Shown: in pieces, positions 45,709 through 55,990 of the stretch
How positions within the stretch are numbered: position 1 is the first letter of the stretch
Layout: each line of letters begins with the position of its first letter
Origin: Diphasiastrum complanatum
Taxonomy: Eukaryota > Streptophyta > Lycopodiopsida > Lycopodiales > Lycopodiaceae
Assembly (NCBI GenBank): GCA_029204225.1
Contig: MU831566.1
Location: 1 to 64,000, forward strand
Length of the DNA: 64,000 nucleotides
Reading direction: 5' to 3'
Program-made: the position numbers and the translations under genes
Notes under the pieces: generated by a model
The model's input: only the letters and a program-made list of their open reading frames with translations
What the model was told of the DNA's origin: nothing
Databases searched by the model: none

Positions 45709-46041
45709 TTATAAGTCAATATTCTCATTACATTGCTCGTCAAATAGTTCCTCATTCTCGTAATTATGTAAGTTCATACACTTATCTAGATCTAATTCTA
45801 AGTGAAATTGTAAATTTCTCTGCCTATGAGTATAAGAGCTATGATCATCTTCATCCACACTTTCTTCCTCTGGCCATTCTTCATCTAAATGTGGCATTCT
45901 CATCGGCGATTGCCTTTCTACATTCATACTTTCATTTGCAATTTCATCTTCAATGGTTTCAGCATCAAATGGAACTTGGATTTCTGGCTTGATCAAGGGT
46001 TCTGGCTCGATTTCCAGTTCCTCGTGCAAGTCATTTGACAT
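45709..46041 (-). CDS. acidic 110-aa frame in left arm (uncertain)
   Basis: It starts MSNDLHEELEIEPEPLIKPE and is very rich in Asp and Glu (WPEEESVDEDDHSS). It is the inverted twin of 49499-49924 and keeps most residues, although the two differ at scattered positions. It has no known domain. Lying just beyond CACTA transposase on the same strand, it may be the acidic tail of a CACTA protein, comparable to the acidic tail after DUF4216 at 58000-58200. It ends early compared with its twin. Confidence 0.4.
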   Translation of the reverse strand: MSNDLHEELEIEPEPLIKPEIQVPFDAETIEDEIANESMNVERQSPMRMPHLDEEWPEEESVDEDDHSSYTHRQRNLQFHLELDLDKCMNLHNYENEELFDEQCNENIDL

Positions 46042-46477
46042 ATCTGATGCAATATCTCTGTCTTAAATATACGTCGTGATCTTGTATTGAGTTGGATGAC
46101 ATATTACCACTGAGGGGATAATCGATCCAAATGAAATATGATTTACAATAGACAAATAAAATCAATGCACAATGTGATCACAATTTGTGTTCAAAGTGAT
46201 CGAACAAAAAAATCACATAAATTAGAGTGCAATTTGCAAGGTAGTTATACATGTTCACAGTGTCGTGGCAACAAGAACATGTCATATGAGTTCATAGGTA
46301 TTACTTTTGTCGAGTCGGTTGCAGAGAATCCGGACACATCCTTTCTAATCGTAGCATTGTTTCTGGACACGATAATTAACTTTGAACCATTTCACATCAA
46401 AGATGAAGTATTTTCCATTACTTCCATAGGCGACCTCCTAAATATGTTGAAGCGTGCCAACGTAGTCTAGGTCACCT

Positions 46478-46719
46478 CAAATGATGTTTGTGTCATTTGC
46501 ACTAGATCGAATCTCCTGTTGAAAGTTTTCCATTATGCTGCAATCAAATGTGCATCTTTTGGTGTCAATTCCCTCAACACAAAAATGATATCCGTATGCC
46601 CACATGGCATTATTTGTTTTCTATTGGCCCAACATATCTTTATCATTCAACGAAACATATCTTGAATATTTTAGGGTTTAGGATTTAGAACTAGAATAAA
46701 CAAATTTATATCACCATTT
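46478..46719. other. inner edge of inverted repeat
   Basis: Unique AT-rich sequence between the left arm and the CACTA remnant. No feature was recognised. Confidence 0.3.
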
Positions 46720-48581
46720 TCAAATTAAAACATTACTTACCTGCCATAAACAATTGTGAGCGAATTCCCACTCATGTTTCGTCACACGTTCACCATTTTC
46801 TGTTGCTTTTTCAAGAGTATCACAAATCCATTCACATGTGCATCGAGAAGGTAATTGTTCTAATGGCTCATCATTCTCATGCAAATGGTGAGTCACCGTC
46901 CCGTTCCTTCTCCTGTAAGAGTATTTTTGTTTTGTTCGTCTCAAGGCCACACTTCTCTCTTTTTTGGCTTTTTCGTACTTTGAAATCCACTTGTCCATTC
47001 TTCCACAATTTTATAAAATGAATGTGCCAAGTTTTTCATGTAACGACGCAAACATTTTCTTACGACTCCTTTTCCTTGAGGCAATTCACCTTAAACTCGA
47101 TCATCATCTTCATCACGCCATAACCTTGGCATGTTATGGTGTATTTGCAAGAGATATTTTGTGCTGTAAAACAATGATTCTTGAACAAGCCAACATTCTC
47201 TGCAATGCTACCTTCTGCCTTGCTTTCTGCCTTTCAAAGTCTTTTATAACTTTCATTAAACGCTCAACACAGAACATCCATCTAGTGTGCATTGGCCTAG
47301 CAATGGAAATTTCATCAACCAAATGCACAAGTAGATGAACTTGTATATCCATGAAAGAAGTTGAAAAATCTCTATCTAGCATGCACAAAAATTCAAAATA
47401 ATGTACAAATAACGGAGCACATTCTTTTTGTATTGTCATGTCTTTTTTAATGTCCCTAGTCACAAATGAGTTTTGAAAACACCTGACAATTGATGCGGAC
47501 TTGTACAAAGTACTTCATAGATTGTCTCCTAAGCAACCTCGAATAGCAATTGGAAGAGTAAATTGCAACATCTTTAGCCAATCATGAGATTTTAATCCAC
47601 TAAATTTATCATCTTTGGTGAAAGAGTTGCACAGGAAATGTGGATAGCCAGTTGGAGTTCTTATTTGTCTTATGACATTTTTCACTTGTGAGAGTTCTCC
47701 CTTTGTTAGAATCCATGACACACTAGGAATGCCTGTCATCCCACTTTCATCGTTTTGAATCCAATAAGGTCTCTTCACCTTAGCCACCTCCAAGTCTTGA
47801 CGTGCTACAACAGTGTCATTTTCACCAATTATATGTTCCATGTACATTCACCCACCTTTTTGTATATATGCATAGGATTGATTAAGAGATTTTTCCTATA
47901 GGATAATCGTTGGAATATCAGCAATCTTTTTATGCTTGTAATTGAATTATCCCATGAATCATTTACATCAAGTTCTTTTATCCAGTCGTTGTACCAATCT
48001 TTTACTCTCGTTCGGATTGGTGGAGGTGTGATTAAAGGGCCACCTTCCAGTCTTCCCCAGGCTCTTGCATCCGAAAAGGATGAGAGATTGGTGGTAATTT
48101 CTATGATTTATGTACACAACTTTCCTCAACGAATTTGTACTATGACGACTTTCCAAATTTGGCCCACATATGTAGCATGCTTTATATCTAGATGTTGTAA
48201 AACCTGCATTTGTGATTGCATTAGAAAGTTAGAATATATTTATGAGATGTCATAGATCATGAGAATAAAAGATTATTATTAACAATCCAAACAAAGATTA
48301 ATCATACCTGAACATTCACTCTAACCAGGATAATCATGCATTGTCCACATTAGAATTCCACGAAGAGTGAAATCTCTTTCTTGCAAAGGCCTTGAGATGT
48401 CATATGCATTGACACCATTCCAAAGCTTGGACAATTGTTCAATCAATGGTTCGAGGTAAACATCCATGTTCTTAATCTTGTGTTTTTCTGGAACCAATAG
48501 AGCTAGAAACAAATGTCCCATTTTTATACTTAGACATGGAGGAATATTATAATTAATCTCTACTACTAACAACTTTGTCAT
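46720..48581 (-). pseudogene. CACTA (En/Spm) TNP2-type transposase remnant
   Basis: From 48581 down: NYNIPPCLSIKMGHLFLALL, then DVYLEPLIEQLSKLW and MWTMHDYPG, which match the Transposase_21 domain of plant TNP2 proteins (NNLPPW...LLIPGP..PG.DIDVYLQPLIEELKELW...WTI.DFPAY). Then 47847-47515 gives FSGLKSHDWLKMLQFTLPIA, and 47508-47134 gives SFMDIQVHLLVHLVDEI followed by MHTRWMFCVERLMKVIK: the DUF4218 region. A basic segment 46998-46720 follows. Frameshifts and stops separate all pieces. The active protein would cut CACTA ends in the nucleus. It sits in the spacer of the inverted repeat and reads toward the left arm. Confidence 0.8.
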
Positions 48582-49066
48582 TCTAAAGTAGTGTCATATG
48601 ATTTATAACCTTCACTTTTTGAGCTATTATCCCCTAAAAATGCTCTTCATACGTGATTGATCTAGTTTCTTTCTTAGTCCAACTAGATTTTGTGCAAATG
48701 CGACATAGTTAAAACTTTATGATGCCTTATAAAAGACTTTATTCTTGTTTAGCATTGATTGTGTTTGTAATTGTATAGAATTAATTGTATTGCCATGTAT
48801 ACGTTTTTCACAAATTCTTCATATTGTGAATTTTTCGATTTTCAAATCTTTGGCTATATAATAATTGTCCAACATATGATAGAATTTATTTCATAAATGA
48901 TTTGTATGTTCAGCATTTGCAAATACTTTTTGCATGCGACCATGAGAGGAAGTGGTAGTGGTAGTGGCAGCGGATGTCGTTGATCCAGATCTGTATATGA
49001 CAATTACGCCTCTAGCTTGACTGGTACCATGTTGCCCAAACAAAGGGCACAAAAGAAGGCGCCCCA
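48582..49066. other. spacer of inverted repeat, right part
   Basis: AT-rich. Near 48940 the + strand reads MRGSGSGSGSGCR followed by a stop, possibly an N-terminus of an arm-encoded frame, but it is not supported further. Confidence 0.35.
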
Positions 49067-51516
49067 GGTGACCTGGACTATGTTAGCACACTTCAACATA
49101 TTTAGGAGGTTGACTATGGAAGTAATGGAAAATACTTCATCTTTGATATGAGACGGTTCAACGTTAACTATCGTGTCCAGAAACAATGCTACGATTAGAA
49201 AGGATGTGTCCGGATTCTCTGCAACCGACTCAACAAAAGTAATACTTATGAGCTCATATGACATGTTCTTGTTGCCATGACACTATGAACATTTATAACT
49301 ACCTTGCAAATTGCACTCTTTTATATGTGTTTTTTTGTTCGATTACGCTGAACACAAATTGTGATTACACTGTGCATTGATTTTATTTGTCTATTGTAGA
49401 TCATATTTCGTCTGGATCAATTATTCCCTCAGTGGTAATATGTCATCCAACTCAATACAAGATCACGACGTATATTTAAGACAGATATTGCATCAGATAT
49501 GTCAAACGACTTGCACAAGGAACTGGAAATCGAGCCAGAACCCTTGATCGAGCCAGAAATCCAAGTTCCATTTGATGCTGAAACCATTGAAGATGAAATT
49601 GCAAATGAAAGTATGAATGTAGAAAGGCAATTGTCGATGAGAATGCCATGCTTTGATGAAGAATGGCTAGAGGAAGAAAGTGTGGACGAAGATGATCATA
49701 GCTCTTATACTCATAGGCAGAAAAATTCACAATTTCACTTAGAATTAGATCCAGATAAGTGTATGGACTTACATAATTATGAGAATGAGGCACTATTTGA
49801 TGAGCAATGTAATGGGAATATCAACTCACAATTCAAATGTTATTACAAAGACTTCTTGCACCAGCATCACAAAGATTGTATGCACACTATTGGCATGACC
49901 TCAAGTTTCAGCTTTGAGTATTGAAGTAAATTGCACCCCCTTTTGGAACGTTGCATTCCAATCGTGTTTTGAAACGTTGCTTTTTGGAACGGATCCGGGT
50001 TATGGAAAGCTACGTTCCAGAACGTAAGGGTCATGCATTCCGAAACGCTATTGGATTTTGGAATCCAGTTAGTTGGATTATGTTTGAAGTCAACTGAATG
50101 TTAGTTGATGGGTTGTGGACCCGAGCAAACCCATAAAGTTGGTTTCTAGACAGATAGGAGGAATAGCACATAAAATACATTTAATGGCTTTGCCTAACAT
50201 TTTTTTGTGTGAAAAGTACAAAAATGGAGAGGATCTCCACCCTTTTTGTGTGGCATACGACACATAATTTGGTGTTATGATGTGCTTGTGATTTGCAATA
50301 CTATATTATACACATAAGAAGTGAATTGTATTTTTTAAATTTGTAGATAGTGAACCCTACAAGGAAGGATTATGGACCAACTTTGGGGAGGTAAGCGAAT
50401 CACGAAGGAAACATTTAGACATAAGATAAGAATTGAGTAGCCATCAAAAGTCATAACTCATGTAGACATGAAGACTATCAAAAAGCTAGAATAGTTGACT
50501 CCTCAACCTAGAGCTAGAAAATGCGTTTCATTTCAAAGAGAAGGGACATGTTGGAAACTTTGACTATAACATACAACTTTGAGGTTAATAACAAGGCTGA
50601 ATCAAGGGTCACAACCTTGTTGATGTGCTGCTTCTTTAGGAGGAGAAGGCACACATTGCCATCTACTTGTAATTAGAAGTTCTAGCCATTTCCCAATTCA
50701 CAATATGCATATATTGGGCATACTACTTATGGATAGACAATTGAGCACTACAAAAATTGTAAAAGGAGAATCAAAAGAAACACACCTTGAGAGGCTCAAA
50801 CATATAGCACAATCGGAGGCAACGGGTGCGAGCATGGAGGAAAAATAGTTGATATAGGCTTTTTAACAATCTACCATATGTGTAGAATATTTTATCAACC
50901 ACGAAACGTATTCAAGCGAGATTGCACAAGTAGGTCTTTTAGTTCGGTTTGGCCTCCAAGATCAAGACTAGCTTTACAAGGCAAGAGCTTGACTATGCTT
51001 CATTATCTTTTCATTTTATTCAACTTGGATTAGCCTCTGACTTTGTAGCACTCAAACTAAGTGTAACTGCATTCAATTAATTAATAAACCATGTACAAAT
51101 AATGCACTTGCTTATATTTCATATCTCTTGTACACTGATCTTATCCATAATATATTCTGATGAACTTGAATATGATATTAGGGTTATCTCACTCCTACCT
51201 TAGGCCTAACCTACCTCAATGACGCCTTAATTTATGGCTCAGTGATTCATTCCATCACCTCTTCATTGATAAAACAAAACTTTGAACTTCACTCTATTCA
51301 CTCTGCTTTAATTGTGATGTTGTTCTGATTAATTATTTCTACTTAATCCACATAAATTTTGTTTCGATGCTTCTGACGTCTCTCTTCCAGATCCTTCTTC
51401 TTATTCTTTATATTGCATAAAACTAGTGTTCGATTAGTAACAAACCTCTGCAAGTAAGTTATGTACTACAGAAAAGGATAATAATTAGCCTCAACCAAAC
51501 CTCATTAACCTCACCA
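49067..51516. repeat. right arm of 2.45-kb inverted repeat
   Basis: Uninterrupted arm, reverse complement of 38411-46477 without the Copia element. At 49850-49856 it has the single, unoccupied AGAAG target (as CTTCT on the + strand). It contains the motif cluster GGAACGTTGCATTCC / GAAACGTTGC / GGAACGG / CGTTCCAGAACG (49945-50015) and CACTACAAAAATTG near 50746. Confidence 0.85.
49499..49924 (+). CDS. acidic 141-aa frame in right arm (uncertain)
   Basis: It begins MSNDLHKELEIEPEPLIEPE and continues FDAETIEDEIANESMNVERQ. It matches the frame at 46041-45709 and extends about 30 residues past it, because the Copia insertion interrupts the other copy nearby. It has no recognised domain or signal; the high Glu/Asp content suggests a disordered acidic tail. 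Two copies keeping the same open frame suggest that it was part of a protein before the arms duplicated, perhaps of the CACTA element. Confidence 0.45.
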   Translation: MSNDLHKELEIEPEPLIEPEIQVPFDAETIEDEIANESMNVERQLSMRMPCFDEEWLEEESVDEDDHSSYTHRQKNSQFHLELDPDKCMDLHNYENEALFDEQCNGNINSQFKCYYKDFLHQHHKDCMHTIGMTSSFSFEY

Positions 51517-51984
51517 ATTAATAAGTGCTACCCATGATGATTGTGAGGAGAAAAGGAATTATTGAGGAGCAAAGGAGCAGATGAGCCTGGTTCTAGCTAA
51601 AGAGTTATTCTCAAGAGGGGGAACTATCATCAATGTTGATTGTGAGGAGATGAGCCTGGTTCTAGCTAGGGAGTGGAGTAGATGAGCATCAGCGGTTCTC
51701 AAGACACACACACATACACACTTTACTTCTCTCTCTCTCTCTCTCCCTCTCTCCCTCTCTTATCCCTTTTTTCAAAACCAAAAATAAAATCCAGAAACCA
51801 ACTCTCCCTCTCTCTCTTCACACAAAATATCTCTCTAAGAAAACATTACCTTTCTACCTCTCTCTCACAAATTTGCATTTCATACATTTTCTTATACACA
51901 CATACACACATTACCTCTCCTTCTCTCTCTCTTTCAACCTCTATCTGTTTTCTCAAACCAAAAGGAAAAATCAATTCATTCTAT
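51517..51984. other. CT-rich and CA-rich low-complexity sequence
   Basis: It starts with a partly duplicated TGAGCCTGGTTCTAGCTA segment (about 51580 and 51652), then a long stretch of CTCTCT and CACACA. Predicted frames are Ser/Leu/His repeats and are not believed. It may be a leader or promoter region of a lost gene. Confidence 0.4.
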
Positions 51985-52195
51985 TAGTGACGAGAAAAAA
52001 AATATTGAGAGAAAAATCAAACACACCATTATATCCTGGAGCAAAGACATCTCGTTTGGCTGCTTCGTTGCTTATATTGAACCTCCAAGCAAAATATAAA
52101 TGCTTCTTGGTTTCCAAGGAGAGGCTTGAACTTGAGACCAAAGAAACTTTGGATGTCAAGATAACCAATTGAGCCAACACCCTTAACTGCAAGAT
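51985..52195 (-). repeat. tRNA-derived SINE-like unit
   Basis: On the - strand TGGCTCAATTGG (52176-52165) matches the RNA polymerase III box A, and GGTCTCAAGTTCAAGCCTC (52139-52121) matches box B (GGTTCGAATCC-like), 25 nt apart. The sequence past box B does not fold as a tRNA and ends near a T-rich tract, as in plant SINEs. The ends are approximate. Confidence 0.6.
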
Positions 52196-52419
52196 ATAAA
52201 TTGATTGATACAATTGTTACATCCTTATTTGGGCAAATAAGTTTGAGATTTTTTTTAAAGATTTTAGTAGGTTTGTTGTTCAAGTCAAGATTTTTAGTTG
52301 GCTAGTTGACTTTACTTTATATAATGAAAACTCATTTGATTATGTACAGGTTATTGTGCAAACTACTCCTTGAAGGAAACAATATGTTATGACACTATCC
52401 AATAATCATATGATTGCAA

Positions 52420-53150
52420 TGATTGTTTCGTTGCAAGTCTCTTGCAGAACTTGTGAATTGGCATGCTAGTCATCATTCTTCGGATGAGATCATGAGGTAT
52501 ACTCTCATATTCTCGTGCATGGAAACACATTGACAAAGAATATCCATGTTTCACTATGGAAACAAGAAACATAAGATTTGGACTTGCAACAAATGGGATT
52601 AACCCCTTTGGAAAAATGTCAAACACATGGTCTACTTGGCTAGTAGTGTTGGTCAACTATAACATTCCACATTGGTTAAGCATAGAAAAAGGACATCTCA
52701 TGCTAGCACTTCTAATTCCTGGAAAACATAAAAACAAATCTGGATATCTGCCTTGCATGAACTAGAACTACTATGGAAGGGAGTCCAAGCATATGACAAC
52801 TCATATCCACTACAAAACAATACATTTTTGTTGCGGGCAATTTTAATGTGGACTATGCATGACTATCCATGATTGGGCGACTGTTTATGTGACTATAAAA
52901 TGAAATCACTTGTAATTTTTATATATTTGTTTTTTATGCATGCAATATTTAGTCTTTAAAAAAATTCTATTTATAACACGAATTGGATTTGATTCTTTTA
53001 GGTTTTACAACTACTAGATATCACACATGTCTCATTTGTGGACCAAATTTTAATGCTCGATACTCATGTCATTTAAAAGAAGCTGTATATGAAAATCATC
53101 ACAAGTACTTGCATGATGAAAATCATCCATTTAGTAAAGGGGTAGAAGAA
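52420..53150 (+). pseudogene. CACTA TNP2-type transposase remnant
   Basis: The + strand reads AWKHIDKEYPCFTMETRNIR, then FGLATNGINPFGKMSN, NYNIPHWLSIEKGHLMLALL and IPGKHKNK, and after an inserted break ILMWTMHD. It then gives CLICGPNFNARYSCHLKEAV and YENHHKYLHDENHP. This follows Transposase_21 (DPRNVRLGLATDGFNPFG..S..YS.WPV...YNLPPWL, then the C..CG zinc-like segment and H..FLP..HP.R). It belongs to the same family as 46720-48581 but lies on the other strand. Frameshifts near 52765 and 52900-52980 disable it. It runs directly into the histone-like sequence at 53162. Confidence 0.8.
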
Positions 53151-53161
53151 GAGATCCACCC

Positions 53162-53418
53162 TGGCTCAAGGATATTCGGTAGCTACAGAAGACAAATAAT
53201 CTTCTGATTCTGAAAGATCACATACAGAGATCCATCAGAGACATTACAAGAAGTCTATCTATAGATGTGAGATGGATGGTAACTAAATAGAGGCACTGCA
53301 CAGTGCATATGAGGATTTCCAGTTGAAATGTTTTTTAGATATTGTTGTTGCAGCTGTCCATGCCAAGAGGGTGACCATCATGTCCAAGAATTTCAACATT
53401 GTGTTCAGGATTCATGAC
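53162..53418 (+). pseudogene. centromeric-histone-H3-like processed pseudogene
   Basis: Frame 1 (53162-53287) reads LKDIR, stop, LQKTNNLLILK, HIQRSIRDITRSLSIDVRW; H3 has LREIRKYQKSTELLIRK..FQRLVREIAQDFKTDLRF. After one frame shift, 53290-53418 reads EALHSAYEDFQLKCFLDIV, then VAAVHAKRVTIMSKNFNIVF and RI; H3 has EALQEAAEAYLVGLFED...HAKRVTIMPKDIQLARRI. Thus the αN to α3 helices of the H3 fold are covered without introns. RW in loop 1, EDF, and KNF (for KDF) are features of CENH3 more than of canonical H3. A stop, a frameshift and many changes make it a dead copy; lack of introns suggests a retrocopy. Confidence 0.75.
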
Positions 53419-53583
53419 ACATATGACAAATTTGCAGAATACTTTAGACCTGTTGTCTTCTATCCTCCAAAACAAGATTCAGAGAGGAGAAAATGAAAGC
53501 AGTCTTAACCATCCCGGTTTCTTATTCGTATACAGAGCGGGAGTGTTTCAAAGAAGAGGAGGTCTCTTTACCCTCCAAATAAA

Positions 53584-54829
53584 GTGAGGGATTTTCCCAA
53601 GCCATCTCCTCTGGATGAGATTCTTTCTTCTAGGAATTCTCCTCCCAGAACTCCATCTTTACCTTCTCCTGCTAAATCTTCCTCTCCTAATAAATTTCCT
53701 CCTGCTAAAGCCCCTCCTCCTCCCACCCCCATCAATATTAGTTCCCCTCCTCCTATTCTAGGAAATGATTTAGATGATTTTGTTAATGTAAAAGTAGAAT
53801 CAATTTTGAATCACAATTCTTTTTACGGTTTATCTGTATTACTTCCGTCACTTCCTGTACTTGCCTTTGTAAATACTCCTCAATATGTATAGCATGACCA
53901 ATTGTTAAACACGTATCTTAAAGCTTTAGGTCCTCGATATAGTTTTAAGATGCCGAAGACCAATGCTGGTCTCCCCCTTTCTAGTTTAGATACAAGTGAA
54001 TTAGAAAGTAGGGATAAAGTGCTAGGTGACGATGTAGGAGGTAGGGCAATTCAGTATTGGATGGAGTTTTTCCAAACCCCATTGTTTATAGATGTAGCAT
54101 TGTTTCCCCTTCAATTCATGGTTGCATTTGATTTCCCTGATTTCGAAAGTCTGCACGATGATATGCTCCAATAGGTCAGACTGGGAACTCCAACTCTCGT
54201 GTTGCCATACATAACAAAGTAAGTGTCTTTTTTTTTCAGATTTTATTATGTTGAATTTTTAATATGAATTTTAATTTCACATTGATTCTCATAACTTTAT
54301 TGTTTTCTAATTGCAGTGACCATTGGAGCTTATATCTATAGTCCTTATACATCAATGAGCTAAAAATTTATCAATATTAGTTCGATGCGCCCTTGTAGTT
54401 ATTGTTTGGTTTCATAACGTGCATGCTGATCTGATATTCAAACAATATTTTTTGGATATTGGTTTGACGCGCGCTTGTTTCCATTGTAGATTTTATTATA
54501 ACATCCTGCGCATTGATCTGATATCTCATAATGTTAAAATTTGGATTCTGCAATCATCCCAACATATTGATTCTGTCATTTGAGGTTGGTGTACAGTGTG
54601 TAATGCCAAACACTTTTTTAATTGGCTTGCACTACAAGATAGACTTCCAAATCTGGAAGAGGTAATCTTCGATTAATAAATTTTAATCATGTTTTTTGTT
54701 TTTTTCAATGCACTTCAGGTAGGAGACCATAAAGCTTGTGATCGAAAATTCATATCCAGTTGCAGTGGTCGAGTGTTCTCCGCCCAAGCTACTTCCAACT
54801 GGAGAAATGGATTTAGAGATTATAGATAG
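53584..54829 (+). pseudogene. proline-rich protein with possible Ulp1-like protease domain
   Basis: One frame runs 53584-54174 with a single TAG at 53890-53892 (fits CAG to TAG). It opens with a Pro/Ser-rich region (PPAKAPPPPTPINISSPPP) and continues LNTYLKALGPRYSFKM, FQTPLFIDVALFP. After another stop it reads TLVLPYITK up to a GTAAGT donor (54222). An acceptor TTGCAG at about 54317 leads to DHWSLYIYSPY. An HW followed by a hydrophobic strand is typical around the catalytic His of C48/Ulp1 SUMO proteases, which plant CACTA and MULE elements often carry. A last piece at 54724-54830 reads IENSYPVAVVECSPPK. The protease identity is tentative; a Cys box was not found. Confidence 0.35.
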
Positions 54830-55619
54830 TTGATACTGATTAAATATTCATCTCACTTGATGTGGATGAGACACATGTACAATTTTTTTTAATAGAAATA
54901 TATTTACAGTTTTTCTATGGTTGTTCTTCCTTGTTTTTTTTCCTGTTATTAATTCATCTTCAATTTTTACGATTTTTCAACATGTTTGTTTTTCATAGCC
55001 TTTTCCATGGTTTATTTGGGATAAGTTCAAAAAGATGATCTAATCAAACCTTTTTCACAATCAACCGAAACATGCGACATTAGTTCACTTAGATTTGTTG
55101 CAGCAAAGCTTTGATTAGATCATCTTCAAAACATGTCCAAATATGCCAAAACAAGTCAATTAAGACCATAAATACAAACGATATGTACGTAACTTCAACA
55201 AGGGCAAGCGTGGATTCAATATCTGACTGTAGTGGTCACTAGAGTTCAAGTGCTTGACTCCCCAATGGAGATAATGCATTTCCCGCAGGAGACAATGAAT
55301 CTTGTTATCAAAAATTCATATTGTCTTGTTGCAATTACATTGTGTTTTGCACCATGGAAATGGAGATCATAGAAATGGACAAGCCTCATTGAAAAAGTGG
55401 TATATATATTTTCAAAAATGATGTATTCAAAAAATTGTATTAGATATAACAAAATTCCATAGTTCATAATCTATGGATTTTCAATTTCGATGGATGTTCC
55501 AATATCTTTGTATTTTATATGCTCTTCCTACTTTACTCTGGCCTGCACAAGAGCAATTGTTTTAGTTAATATATTTTATGAAATTGATTCACTTTAAAAT
55601 AGAAAACAGTGAATATTTT
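54830..55619. other. unassigned AT-rich sequence
   Basis: No gene or named repeat was recognised. A - strand frame (55467-55246) shows no domain. Confidence 0.35.
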
Positions 55620-55990
55620 TTTATAGCATAATATATCGAGGTAAATCGAATTGCAACATGTCTAGTTCTGATCGAATGTAATTGAGACACCAATCTTCCT
55701 CGACCTCAACCATTGCAAGAATGTTGTCATTTCTTTTCACTATTATCTAAAGTTGCTCTTAGGGGTTTATACCAAATTCTTGATCAAGTGGCTTCTAAAC
55801 ATTTTTGCATTTAATCAATCTTCTATAATGCAGCAGCAAAGTGAGCATTTGTTTTTCGATGTGATATCTAAATGTCATGGATGAGTAACATACTTTGCAC
55901 CCAACTTGCTGGTTTTGTTTTGTATCCCAACCATCATCCAACAACTCGGCGATTATGTTAGCATTCAAGTCCTTACAAATAAACATTGTT
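55620..55990 (-). pseudogene. Myb/SANT-like DNA-binding domain fragment
   Basis: The - strand reads MFICKDLNANIIAELLDDGW (from 55986), then FRYHIEKQMLTLLLHYRRLI, and after two stops VEVEEDWCLNYIRSELDML followed by FDLPRY. This follows the Myb_DNA-bind_3 pattern in plants (KN.LKTLK..Y..I..LL..SGFGWD...........WD.YI......KFR.K.FP.Y), found in PIF/Harbinger-associated proteins and their domesticated relatives. A - strand frame upstream (56382-56158, with SIVGIIDVIHLDIG) might be a decayed Harbinger transposase piece (GAIDGTHI-like), but this is weak. Confidence 0.4.

Larger units (their letters stand above)
38411..46477. repeat. left arm of 2.45-kb inverted repeat (interrupted)
   Basis: The sequence 38411-40072 plus 45671-46477 is the reverse complement of 49067-51516. 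Removing the Copia insertion with one target copy leaves about 2464 bp against 2450 bp on the right. It contains a cluster of GGAACG/GAAACG motifs (about 39880-40000) and the acidic frame at 46041-45709. Confidence 0.85.

Noticed and set aside
46138-46470. + strand 110-aa ORF and its partner at 49264-49004 on the - strand
   Set aside because: Both run antisense to the acidic frames of the inverted arms and to the CACTA reading direction; similarity between them follows from the DNA repeat.
52121-52176. A real tRNA gene
   Set aside because: Only box A and box B are recognisable; acceptor and anticodon stems do not pair, so a SINE is more likely.
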